Source: an uncultured Rhodanobacteraceae bacterium (GTDB taxonomy: Bacteria; Pseudomonadota; Gammaproteobacteria; Xanthomonadales; Ahniellaceae). From it: DNA of 7,155 nucleotides. The notes under the pieces are model-generated. The model made no database searches. It had not been told where the DNA came from and saw only the letters and a list, made by a program, of their open reading frames with translations. Shown piece after piece: positions 1-6,470 of the stretch. The first letter of the stretch is position 1, and every line of letters starts with the position of its first letter. Location of the stretch: positions 1-7,155 of the forward strand of contig CALMWD010000370.1 in NCBI GenBank assembly GCA_937873105.1. Reading direction: 5' to 3'. A program made the translations under genes and the position numbers.

Positions 1-342
1 GAGATCGCCGCCCACCAGCAAGGCCTCGTAACCCGGCAGCAAGGCCGACTCGTCGGCTTCGTTCCGGATCAGGCCCAGGCGCGCGCTCAGCGAGACCGGC
101 CAGGCGAACGCTTCGAGCGAACGCTGGCAGATCAGCGAGAGCGCGCCTTCGACGCGGATCGCGAGGAATGCCACCCCGAGGCCGTCGCGCCCGAACTCGA
201 GTTCGTAACGCAGCTGACCGGAGGAATCGGCAAGACTCTCGCAGAGACGCGGCAATGCGGCGATCGGCAGGCTTCCGTGGAAATGACGCTGGGATGTCAC
301 CATCCGCCAGGCGTCGACGGTTTCGGGGAAGGCCGCTGACAT
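1..342 (-). CDS. yceD: YceD (DUF177), 23S rRNA accumulation protein, C-terminus off the window
   Basis: The first 114 codons are visible and the reading frame is open to the left edge. The start MSAAFPETVDAWRM aligns by eye with the E. coli YceD start (LPLTLDPVRTA). Residues 69-79 (SLICQRSLEAF) match the CQRCGKPF segment of E. coli, and 94-108 match its DEQAEALPEAYE stretch. Only one Cys (C72) of the E. coli Cys-x-x-Cys pair is present. YceD is needed for normal 23S rRNA levels and is usually followed by rpmF (ribosomal protein L32), which would lie outside the window. The ATG at 342 is preferred over the internal ATG at 303 because the N-terminal alignment includes these residues. No Shine-Dalgarno is visible, and the predicted promoter sits almost against the ATG. 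Divergence from the yceF side supports the identity. The assignment is from memory of the family, without a database search. Confidence 0.87.
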   Translation of the reverse strand, partial: MSAAFPETVDAWRMVTSQRHFHGSLPIAALPRLCESLADSSGQLRYELEFGRDGLGVAFLAIRVEGALSLICQRSLEAFAWPVSLSARLGLIRNEADESALLPGYEALLVGGDL

Positions 343-352
343 AAGGGCGCGG

Positions 353-381
353 ATGGTAGGCAGCGACCCCGTTGAAGTCAA
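353..381 (-). promoter_or_regulatory. Predicted sigma-70 promoter of yceD
   Basis: On the minus strand, TTGACT (381-376) is followed by a 17-base spacer and TACCAT (358-353). These match the consensus at 5/6 and 4/6 positions with optimal spacing. Transcription would start near 348-345, leaving only about 3-6 nt before the yceD ATG at 342, so the mRNA would be leaderless or nearly so. This is inference from motif matching only. Confidence 0.55.
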
Positions 382-411
382 TCGGATTTTCCGATTCCGT
401 GAACGGGGTCG
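364..411. repeat. Nested inverted repeat in the divergent yceD control region
   Basis: Two perfect dyads are nested. The outer arms are CGACCCCGTT (364-373) and AACGGGGTCG (402-411), 10 bp each. The inner palindrome AATCGGATTTTCCGATT (380-396) has 7-bp arms around a TTT centre. Their centres differ by half a base, and the yceD -35 box (376-381) lies inside. The dyad is upstream of the predicted yceD transcription start, so for yceD it would act as DNA, for example as an operator. No T-run follows either side, so it does not look like a terminator. The cognate regulator is unknown. Confidence 0.6.
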
Positions 412-465
412 GTCCCGATGGACGGGGCTGCCGCTAGACTCGGGGCTGGCTGAAGAGAGCGCGCC

Positions 466-951
466 ATGTCCCTGATTCTCGCACTGATTGCCCTGGTCGG
501 CCTGGTCGCCATCGGCTTCGCGATCGCCAGCTGGCGCCAGCATGCGCGCAATCTCGCCATTCAGGCCCTGCTCGACGACGCCGATCGGCTGGAGGCGAAA
601 CTGCTGGAAACCCGCACGCGCATGCGCGAACTCGAGGCCCTGCTCGGTCGCCTGCCGGCCGACATCACCGAGAATGCGCGCGCCTCCCTCGCCTCGGAGG
701 CCGGCATCCAGGACGCCATGAAACGCGTGCTCAGCCACCGCCTGTGGATCCGCGAGAACGCCATGACCGCACCGGTCGCCAAGCTCCGTGAAGTCGCAGA
801 AACCGCACGCAAGTCCCTGAGCCAGCTTGAACAACAACTGGCGCGACTGGACGGCGCCGGGGTCGAGCTGCAGGCCGCCTACGCCCAGTCCGATGCCTTG
901 ATGGGCACCGGTGCGGGGCACGACACCCGGGCCGACGGCCTCGCGAAATGA
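466..951 (+). CDS. Small membrane-anchored coiled-coil protein, function unknown
   Basis: This is a 161-residue protein I do not recognise. Residues 2-22 (rich in L, I, A, V and G) form one hydrophobic helix followed by WRQHAR, which suggests a single inner-membrane anchor with the rest in the cytoplasm by the positive-inside rule. Residues about 30-65 and 105-145 are rich in Leu, Glu, Arg, Gln and Ala, in heptad-like patterns typical of coiled coils. The middle (70-103) includes HRLWIREN. The tail (146-161) is Gly/Asp-rich and probably disordered. A purine-rich AAGAGAG (453-459) lies 6 nt before the ATG and supports the start. The stop overlaps the yceF start (ATGA, 948-951), so the two are likely co-translated. 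It is the first gene of the rightward unit opposite yceD. There is no catalytic motif, and a scaffold or anchor role is a guess. Confidence 0.78.
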   Translation: MSLILALIALVGLVAIGFAIASWRQHARNLAIQALLDDADRLEAKLLETRTRMRELEALLGRLPADITENARASLASEAGIQDAMKRVLSHRLWIRENAMTAPVAKLREVAETARKSLSQLEQQLARLDGAGVELQAAYAQSDALMGTGAGHDTRADGLAK

Positions 952-1532
952 CGCGTCCGCTGGTCCTGTGCTCGACCTCGCGGTACCGCCGCGACCTGCT
1001 CGCCCGCTTGCGGCTGCCGTTCGACTGCGCCGCGCCCGAAGTCGATGAATCGCCATGGCCGGGCGAATCCGTGGCCGCCCTCAGCGAACGCCTGGCGCTG
1101 GCCAAGGCCCGGGCGCTGGCGTCGCGTTTTCCCGGTGCGATCCTGATCGGTTCCGATCAGGCCGCCAGTTGCGAGGGCGTGCTGCTGGGCAAGCCGGGCA
1201 CGCGCGAACGGGCCGTCGAGCAGCTTTCCCTGGCCGCCGGCCGCGCCGTCGAATTCCATACCGCGGTCGCCGTGCTCGATGCGGGCAGCGGCCGACATCG
1301 GATCGAACGCGACCTGACGACCGTGCGCTTCCGTGCCCTTGGTCAGGACGCGATCGAACGTTATCTCGCGCTCGAACCGTCGCTGGACTGCGCCGGCAGC
1401 TTCAAGTGCGAGGGCCTCGGCATCGCCCTGTTCGAGGCCATCGATACCCGCGATCCGACCGCCCTCGTCGGCCTGCCGCTGATCGCCACCGCCCGGCTGC
1501 TGCGCGAATTCGGACTGGACGCGCTGGGCTGA
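948..1532 (+). CDS. yceF: Maf-family nucleoside triphosphate pyrophosphatase, YceF type (7-methyl-GTP)
   Basis: This 194-residue cytoplasmic enzyme belongs to the Maf/HAM1 fold, which hydrolyses non-canonical nucleoside triphosphates to monophosphate and pyrophosphate. It matches E. coli YceF along its full length, including the N-terminal substrate loop LCSTSRYRRDLL (7-18), CAAPEVDE (27-34), the catalytic-acid segment IGSDQ with Asp70, GKP (81-83), and CAGSFKCEG (148-156). The family's TLVGLPLIA block appears as TALVGLPLIA (171-180). The CAGSFK-EG signature separates the YceF branch, characterised with m7GTP, from the YhdE branch (dTTP/UTP) that carries a KAGAYGIQG-like block. The house-cleaning role is family knowledge, and substrate specificity is inferred from the signature. 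The start overlaps the previous gene by ATGA with no clear Shine-Dalgarno, so translational coupling is likely. The stop directly abuts that of the opposing glycosyltransferase. Confidence 0.93.
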   Translation: MTRPLVLCSTSRYRRDLLARLRLPFDCAAPEVDESPWPGESVAALSERLALAKARALASRFPGAILIGSDQAASCEGVLLGKPGTRERAVEQLSLAAGRAVEFHTAVAVLDAGSGRHRIERDLTTVRFRALGQDAIERYLALEPSLDCAGSFKCEGLGIALFEAIDTRDPTALVGLPLIATARLLREFGLDALG

Positions 1533-3425
1533 TCACTCCACCACCACCACCTCGCGCCAGGCCATGCGCCGCCAGTGGCCGTCGACGCGGGCGCGAACTT
1601 CGATGGTGTGGCGCCCGGGCGCCCAGTCGCGGCCGACGCCAGCGCGATAGAAGCCGAGATGCGGCCAGTTCGCGTCGACCAGGTCCGGCCAGATGTCGCG
1701 CACGTAGGGTGCGGCGACGCCGTAGGCGGCACTGAGCGCCTCGTCGCGGCGGCCGTCGACGCGCACTTCGAAGGCGTCGATGCCGTGCGGTTCGCGCAAC
1801 ACGAAGCCGGAGAGCACGAAGCCCTCGCCGCGCGCCACACGCGCACCGGGCAGCGGCTCGTGCAGGAGGGCGAGCGGCGGCAACCGGCAGTCCTCGGCGC
1901 CGTCCCGGCGCAGGTCCAGCCAGACGAAGCGGCGCCCTTCGCCGTACAGGGTCAGGCTGTCGCGCAACCGCACCGAATCGAAGTCGCGGCACAGGCGCCG
2001 GTAGAACGGCAGGGTATCCGCGCCGTACAGCGCGTTCTCCTCGACCGCGAGCAGGACGCGGGCGGGCGCAAGCGATCGCAGCGCCGTCTCGTCGCGCCAC
2101 CAGATCGCAAGCTGCGCCTGGCGGCCGTGCTTGGTATTGCGCGGATGGTCGAGCACGTACACCGGACGCGTCCCGCGCAGCGCGAAATCGAGCTGGGCCG
2201 CGAACAGGAAGTTGTCGGCGACCAGCACCGCGTCCGCGGGCATCGCCGAAAGCAGGGCGCGCGTCGCGTCGGCCGCCTCGGTCCAGCCGAGGAAGGGCTC
2301 GCCGAGACGGTTGGCGCCGCCGGGCGGCCAATCAGCGTTCGGAAAGCGGAAACTGGCCAGCATCGCGGCGACCGCGAGGGCGACCAGGGCCGCCACTCGC
2401 CGCGCCAGCCGCGCATACGATCGCGCGCCTGCGCCGAAGGGCAGCGACGGCAAGACCAGCAGCAGCGGCAAGTAGGCCGGCAACGGCCAATGAAAGCGCG
2501 TGCGCTCGGCATCGGCGAACAGCCCGGCCAGGAAGTATCCGCCGGCGACGGCCAGCGACATCGCCGCGATCACATCGAAGCCGGCCTCGCGTCGGCGCCG
2601 CCAGGCCACCCACATCGCCCACAGCAGCAGCGGATACATCAGCACGCCGACCGTGAGCGCCTGCTCCAGCGGCTGCAGCAGCGACATCGGCGAGAAGCTC
2701 CAGGCATGTCGGTCCACGGCCTGGAAGCGCAGACCGACCCAGTCGTGCTGCAGGTTGAACCACAACGTCGGCAGCAGGCCGCACACGCCGATGATCTGCG
2801 CTGCCCAGAAACGTCGACCTGCCGCCGCAGGCCGGGCCCGCGGACTGATCGCCAACAGCAGCAGGCCCACCGGATACAGCATGGCCGCACGCCAATGCGT
2901 GAGCCAGGCCAGGGCCAGGGCGGCGGCGAACAGCAGCCAGTGTCGCCAGCGGTCGTCGTCGAGGGCGCGGTCCAGCGCATAGCTCGCGAGCACGAAGGTC
3001 AGCGTCAACGGCGCATCCGGCGTGGCCAACTGTCCCGACAACACCAGCAGCGGCAAGGCCAGGGCCCAGGGCAAGACCCGTCCGGCCGCCACCTGTCGCC
3101 ATCGCGCCCAGTGCAGCAGGAGCAGGAGAGTCGCGAAACCGCACAACACGAAACCGACGCGCAATCCGAACACGTGGTCGCCGAACACGGTCGTGCCGGC
3201 GCGCGCCAGCCAGGCCGTCAACAAGGGCAAGTCGCTGTAGCCGACGGCGAGATTGCGGCCTTCCTGCCAGTAGAACACCTCGTCGCCGAACGGCGGCACC
3301 CAGGCCGCCAGAAGCAGCTTGGCCGCCAGCAGCGCAATCAGGGCGAAGCGGAACGAAGGCGCGACGAACGTGGTCAACGCCCTGCCCCGCGGTCGTTCGC
3401 GGCTTCTGGACGTCGTGTCGGGCAA
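1533..3425 (-). CDS. GT39/ArnT-like polytopic glycosyltransferase with C-terminal beta-sandwich-like domain
   Basis: This 630-residue protein looks like a GT-C glycosyltransferase of the PMT_2/GT39 family, which move a sugar from a polyprenyl-phosphate carrier to a target on the periplasmic side. Evidence includes a basic cytoplasmic N-terminus, a first membrane helix (about 26-43), and then PPFGDEVFYW with the family's Asp-Glu pair (D48, E49) at the start of the first outer loop. GYSDLPLLTAW follows (62-72), and a second conserved acid sits in ATPDAPL (D137). Many hydrophobic helices continue to about residue 358. Residues 360-520 form a soluble region. Residues about 535-630 resemble an Ig-like domain (GFVLREPHGIDAFEVRVDG, then YGVAAPYVRDIWP, GFY, GRHTIEVRARVDG). 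The farthest start is TTG at 3425. A second TTG at 3377 (residue 17), behind a purine-rich GGGGCAGGG stretch, is a reasonable alternative. Donor and acceptor cannot be told from sequence, and no sugar-pathway genes adjoin it. Confidence 0.85.
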   Translation of the reverse strand: MPDTTSRSRERPRGRALTTFVAPSFRFALIALLAAKLLLAAWVPPFGDEVFYWQEGRNLAVGYSDLPLLTAWLARAGTTVFGDHVFGLRVGFVLCGFATLLLLLHWARWRQVAAGRVLPWALALPLLVLSGQLATPDAPLTLTFVLASYALDRALDDDRWRHWLLFAAALALAWLTHWRAAMLYPVGLLLLAISPRARPAAAGRRFWAAQIIGVCGLLPTLWFNLQHDWVGLRFQAVDRHAWSFSPMSLLQPLEQALTVGVLMYPLLLWAMWVAWRRRREAGFDVIAAMSLAVAGGYFLAGLFADAERTRFHWPLPAYLPLLLVLPSLPFGAGARSYARLARRVAALVALAVAAMLASFRFPNADWPPGGANRLGEPFLGWTEAADATRALLSAMPADAVLVADNFLFAAQLDFALRGTRPVYVLDHPRNTKHGRQAQLAIWWRDETALRSLAPARVLLAVEENALYGADTLPFYRRLCRDFDSVRLRDSLTLYGEGRRFVWLDLRRDGAEDCRLPPLALLHEPLPGARVARGEGFVLSGFVLREPHGIDAFEVRVDGRRDEALSAAYGVAAPYVRDIWPDLVDANWPHLGFYRAGVGRDWAPGRHTIEVRARVDGHWRRMAWREVVVVE

Positions 3426-3447
3426 GCTAGCATCGGCACAGGGAAGC

Positions 3448-3452
3448 AGGAG
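3448..3452 (+). promoter_or_regulatory. Shine-Dalgarno AGGAG of the moxR gene
   Basis: AGGAG lies 8 nt before the ATG at 3461 and fixes that start. It is the clearest ribosome binding site in the window. The following genes of the operon lack one and appear to depend on coupling. Only 35 bases separate the moxR ATG from the TTG start of the opposing glycosyltransferase, so the operon promoter must lie in or overlap that gene's 5' end. I see no convincing -35/-10 pair there. Confidence 0.75.
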
Positions 3453-3460
3453 TTCGAAAC

Positions 3461-4414
3461 ATGAGTGCGGAACCGGTACGCGTCGATCGCCATGATGCCA
3501 CGCAGGTAGCCCTGCGCGCCGCCATCGAACAGGTCAATCAGGTGGTGTTCGGCAAGCGCGCCCAGATCGACCTGTGTTTCGCCTGCCTGCTCGCCGGCGG
3601 CCATTTGCTGATCGAGGACGTGCCCGGCGTCGGCAAGACCACGCTGGCGCACGCCATGGCGCAAAGCCTCGGGCTCAGCTACCAGCGCATCCAGTTCACC
3701 AGCGACCTGTTGCCGTCCGACATCCTCGGCGTTTCGATCTTCGACCGCGACAGCGGCGAGTTCCGCTTCCACCCGGGACCGATCTTCGCGCAGCTGGTGC
3801 TGGCCGACGAGATCAATCGCGCCACGCCGAAGACGCAGTCGGCCCTGCTCGAGGCGATGGCCGAACAACAGGTCACGGCGGACGGCGCCTCGCGCGCGCT
3901 GCCGCAACCCTTCCTGGTGATCGCGACGCAGAACCCGGTCGACCTCGCCGGCACCTTCCCGCTGCCGGATTCGCAGCTCGACCGCTTCCTGATGCGGCTC
4001 TCGCTCGGTTATCCCGACGCCGACGCCGAGCGGCGCATGCTCGCGGCCAGCGACCGCCGCGAACTGCTGACGCAACTCAGTTCACGCCTGGACACCGCCC
4101 AGGTGCTCGACCTGCGGCGGCGCGTGGCGCAGGTGGTCACCAGCGCGGCGCTCGTCGACTACGTGCAACGCCTGCTTGCGGCGACGCGCCAGCACGCGCA
4201 GATCCGCGTCGGCCTGTCGCCGCGCGCCGGCCTGGCTCTGCTCGCCGCGGCCCGCGCGGTGGCGTTCCTCGGCGATCGCAGCTTCGTGCTGCCGGAGGAC
4301 GTGCAGGCGGTGTTCGCCGCGGTCGCGGCGCATCGTCTGGTGCCGGCCGCCGAGGCCACGCAGTCGCGCGACGCCCTCGCTGCCGATGTGCTGAAGTCGG
4401 TGCGCGTCGACTGA
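3461..4414 (+). CDS. MoxR-family AAA+ ATPase
   Basis: This 317-residue cytoplasmic ATPase carries the MoxR motifs in order. Walker A is EDVPGVGKTT (52-61, Lys59). The MoxR segment QFTSDLLPSDILG spans 78-90, and Walker B is LVLADEINR (112-120). The Asp-Glu is followed by ATPKTQSALLEAM, typical of the family. Sensor 1 is ATQNP (155-159), with GTFPLPDSQLDRF (164-176) around the Arg finger region, and sensor 2 is GLSPRAGLAL (251-260, Arg255). The length and the C-terminal helical lid are normal. MoxR proteins are regarded as chaperones that mature or activate partner proteins, often ones with DUF58 or von Willebrand A domains. Here the DUF58 gene starts 1 nt after the stop, which points to it as the partner. 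It is the first gene of the operon. Confidence 0.95.
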   Translation: MSAEPVRVDRHDATQVALRAAIEQVNQVVFGKRAQIDLCFACLLAGGHLLIEDVPGVGKTTLAHAMAQSLGLSYQRIQFTSDLLPSDILGVSIFDRDSGEFRFHPGPIFAQLVLADEINRATPKTQSALLEAMAEQQVTADGASRALPQPFLVIATQNPVDLAGTFPLPDSQLDRFLMRLSLGYPDADAERRMLAASDRRELLTQLSSRLDTAQVLDLRRRVAQVVTSAALVDYVQRLLAATRQHAQIRVGLSPRAGLALLAAARAVAFLGDRSFVLPEDVQAVFAAVAAHRLVPAAEATQSRDALAADVLKSVRVD

Positions 4415-4415
4415 C

Positions 4416-5375
4416 ATGCTCGCCGCCTGGCGCGACGACCTGATGCGCTATGCCGAACGGCGCCTGCCGGCGCTGACCCGTTACCGGCAGGCCGAGCCGC
4501 TGCCGATCCGGCTGCATCCGCGGCGCGTCTACATCCTGCCGACACGTTTCGGCCTGGTCTTCGCCGTGTTGCTGATGGCCATGCTGGTCGGCGCCCTGAA
4601 CTTCAACAACAACCCGGCCCTGCTGCTGGCCTTGCTGGTCGCGGCGACGACCCTGATCGGCTTCCACCACAACGTCGGGCAACTGAACCGCATCGAGTTG
4701 CGCACCGTCGGCGCCGAGCCGGTGCACGCCGGGCAGCCGATCCGCCTGCGCTTCGGCTTCCATGCCGGTGCCGGCGCGGAGCGGCCGCTGCTGGTGCTGG
4801 ATCGCGATGCGCTGGCGACGCATTTCCGCTTGCCCGACGACGGCGAAAGCGAAGCCACGATCGAATTGCCGACGACGCGGCGCGGCCTGCTGCCGGTCGG
4901 TCGCTTCCGGCTCTGGACCGAGTATCCGTTCGGCATCACCTGGGCCTGGTCGGTCCTGCATCCGGATGCCCGCGTGCTGGTCTATCCAAGGCCGGAGGCG
5001 AACGCGCCGCCGCTGCCGCTCGGCGACCCGCGCGAACACGGATCGCGCCTGCGTTTTCCCGGCGACGACTGGCACGGCCTGCGCGAGCATCGCGCCGGCG
5101 ATCCGCCCAAGCACATCGCCTGGAAACCCAGCGCGCGCCAGGAGCGGCTGCTGGTCAAGGAGTTCGCGGATCCGCAGAGCGCCGCGCTGCTGCTCGACTG
5201 GCAGGACGTGCCGCTGGAGCGCGAAGCCCGGATCTCGCGGCTGACGCGCTGGGTGATCGAGGCGCGCGACCGGCAGCTGCCGTTCCGGCTGCGCCTGCCC
5301 GAAGCCGACCTCGGACCGGGCCAGGGTCCGGCGTTCGCCGCGCAATGCCTGCGCGAACTGGCGCTGCTGCCATGA
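4416..5375 (+). CDS. DUF58 membrane protein, MoxR partner
   Basis: This 319-residue protein has two N-terminal membrane helices (about 45-62 and 67-84) joined by LNFNNNP, the usual hairpin of this class. A beta-rich soluble domain follows (about 90-190). The DUF58 signature runs from HGLREHRAGD to IAWKPSAR (220-241) and ends in LLVKEF (245-250). It corresponds to the family pattern G-x-R-E-Y-x-x-G-D, then I-x-W-x-x-S-A-R. The strand LLLDWQD (258-264) occupies the place of a von Willebrand A metal site but lacks the DxSxS motif, so metal binding there is doubtful. The function is unknown. Location between a MoxR ATPase and a TgpA-type transglutaminase is the conserved order of this cluster in gammaproteobacteria. 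The ATG is 1 nt beyond the moxR stop with no Shine-Dalgarno, and the stop overlaps the next ATG (ATGA, 5372-5375). Confidence 0.92.
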   Translation: MLAAWRDDLMRYAERRLPALTRYRQAEPLPIRLHPRRVYILPTRFGLVFAVLLMAMLVGALNFNNNPALLLALLVAATTLIGFHHNVGQLNRIELRTVGAEPVHAGQPIRLRFGFHAGAGAERPLLVLDRDALATHFRLPDDGESEATIELPTTRRGLLPVGRFRLWTEYPFGITWAWSVLHPDARVLVYPRPEANAPPLPLGDPREHGSRLRFPGDDWHGLREHRAGDPPKHIAWKPSARQERLLVKEFADPQSAALLLDWQDVPLEREARISRLTRWVIEARDRQLPFRLRLPEADLGPGQGPAFAAQCLRELALLP

Positions 5376-6466
5376 GGACCGCACCGCTGGACCGCTACCG
5401 CTTCGGCGTCGTGGCCGCGCTGCTGGCCCTGGCCCTGATCGGCCATGTGCACTGGCTGCCGCCGCCGTACGCGGCCTGGCTGTTCGCCTTGCTTGGTCTC
5501 GCCGGCTGGCGTGCCCGCCGCGGCGTGCGCTCGACACCGGTCTGGATCCGGCTGCCCTTGCTGGTCGCGACGCTGGGCCTGCTGATCTACAGCGCCGGAT
5601 CGCCGATCGGGCGCGAGGGCGGCAGCGCCATGCTCGGCGGGCTGATCGTGCTGAAGCTGCTGGAATCCACGCAGCGCCGCGACGTGCGCGTGGTCACCGC
5701 GGCCGCGCTGTTCTTCTGCATGATCGGTTTCCTGTTCGGACAGGGACTGCTGCTGACGCTGTATTTCTGCGCGGTCGCGACGCTGTGCTTTCTGGTCCTG
5801 CACTTGTCCATCCTCGACGATCCGAGCAGCACGAACCAGCTGATCGCCGCCCTGCGCCGCGGCCTGCGCGTCTCGGCGCGGGTGTCCGTCGCCGCCCTGC
5901 CGCTGACCCTGGTCGCCTTCGTCTTCTTCCCGCGCCTGTCGTCCCCGCTCTGGGGCGCGCCCTGGGACGCCACCCAGGGCCGCACCGGCATTTCCGACCG
6001 CATGCGTCCCGGCGCACTCAGCCGACTCTGGAACGACGACACGCCGGCCTTCCGAGTCACCTTCGATGGCGAGGCCCCGCCCGCCGCGATGCGTTATTGG
6101 CGCGGACCGGTGCTGTGGACCTTCAACGGCGAGGAATGGGCGCACGCCGATCTGTATGCCGCAACCGTGCCTGCACGCATCGAGGCCGACGCAGGCACCG
6201 TGGTCGACTACGAGATCCTGATGGAACCCACCGAACAACCCTGGTGGTTCCCGCTCGACTTGCCCCTGTCGGTGCCGAACGACGCGCGCATCACCGGCGA
6301 CGGTCAGGTCCGTGCCCGCCGCCCCCTGATCGGTCCGCGCAGCGAGCGCTTCCGTTCGGCCTGGCGCTACCGATTCGACGTCGAGGCCGCGTCCGGACAA
6401 CGCTGGATGGGCCTGCAGCTACCGGCGCGCGGCAACCCGCGCGCCCGCGAACTCGCCGCCGCTTGA
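5372..6466 (+). CDS. N-terminal TgpA fragment: DUF3488 membrane domain without the catalytic core
   Basis: This is what would be made if the TGA at 6464 is a true stop: 364 residues instead of the roughly 650-680 usual for the family. It keeps the membrane helices (about 10-28, 31-47, 57-74, 85-97, 106-122, 125-145 and 168-187) and the first periplasmic domain, but has no catalytic Cys, His or Asp. The start at 5372 is preferred over the in-frame ATG at 5345 because ATGA overlaps the DUF58 stop and the protein then begins just ahead of the first helix (MRTAPLDRYRFGVV). No Shine-Dalgarno is visible, consistent with coupling to the upstream gene. As a membrane protein without its catalytic domain it would probably be inactive. 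Confidence 0.6.
   Translation: MRTAPLDRYRFGVVAALLALALIGHVHWLPPPYAAWLFALLGLAGWRARRGVRSTPVWIRLPLLVATLGLLIYSAGSPIGREGGSAMLGGLIVLKLLESTQRRDVRVVTAAALFFCMIGFLFGQGLLLTLYFCAVATLCFLVLHLSILDDPSSTNQLIAALRRGLRVSARVSVAALPLTLVAFVFFPRLSSPLWGAPWDATQGRTGISDRMRPGALSRLWNDDTPAFRVTFDGEAPPAAMRYWRGPVLWTFNGEEWAHADLYAATVPARIEADAGTVVDYEILMEPTEQPWWFPLDLPLSVPNDARITGDGQVRARRPLIGPRSERFRSAWRYRFDVEAASGQRWMGLQLPARGNPRARELAAA
6424..6445 (+). repeat. Perfect GC-only hairpin 18 nt before the tgpA internal stop
   Basis: GGCGCGCGG (6424-6432) and CCGCGCGCC (6437-6445) are perfect complements around a CAAC loop, giving a 9-bp all-G/C stem. It lies in coding sequence for LPARGNPRAR. Such a stem can disturb sequencing or slow a ribosome. 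In DNA this GC-rich it may also be chance. Confidence 0.5.
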
Positions 6467-6470
6467 CGCG

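Noticed and set aside
435..440. TAGACT as a -10 box for the rightward unit at 466
   Set aside because: No acceptable -35 sequence lies 16-18 bases upstream (the region reads GTCCCG), so I could not support a promoter.
1538..1551. Tandem GTG repeat (minus strand) at the glycosyltransferase 3' end
   Set aside because: It is four Val codons ending the protein (VVVVE). It is too short to call a functional repeat.
3428..3433. TAGCAT as a -10 box for moxR
   Set aside because: The best -35 candidate (TGGACG at 3407-3412) is weak and only 15 bases away. This is no better than chance matches in this region.
1575..3464. Long open frame of 629 codons on the plus strand opposite the glycosyltransferase
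   Set aside because: It mirrors the codon structure of the real minus-strand gene in GC-rich DNA. The product is an Arg/Gln/His-rich sequence with no domain or membrane segment, while the minus-strand frame shows GT39 motifs.
4137..6400. Long minus-strand frames (466 and 472 codons) opposite DUF58 and tgpA
   Set aside because: These are antisense shadows with low-complexity Arg/Gln/Gly composition. The plus strand carries clear DUF58 and TgpA motifs.
6464..6466. TGA read as Trp through an altered genetic code
   Set aside because: TGA is the terminator of the five other genes whose ends are visible, including both ATGA overlaps, and Trp is otherwise TGG.
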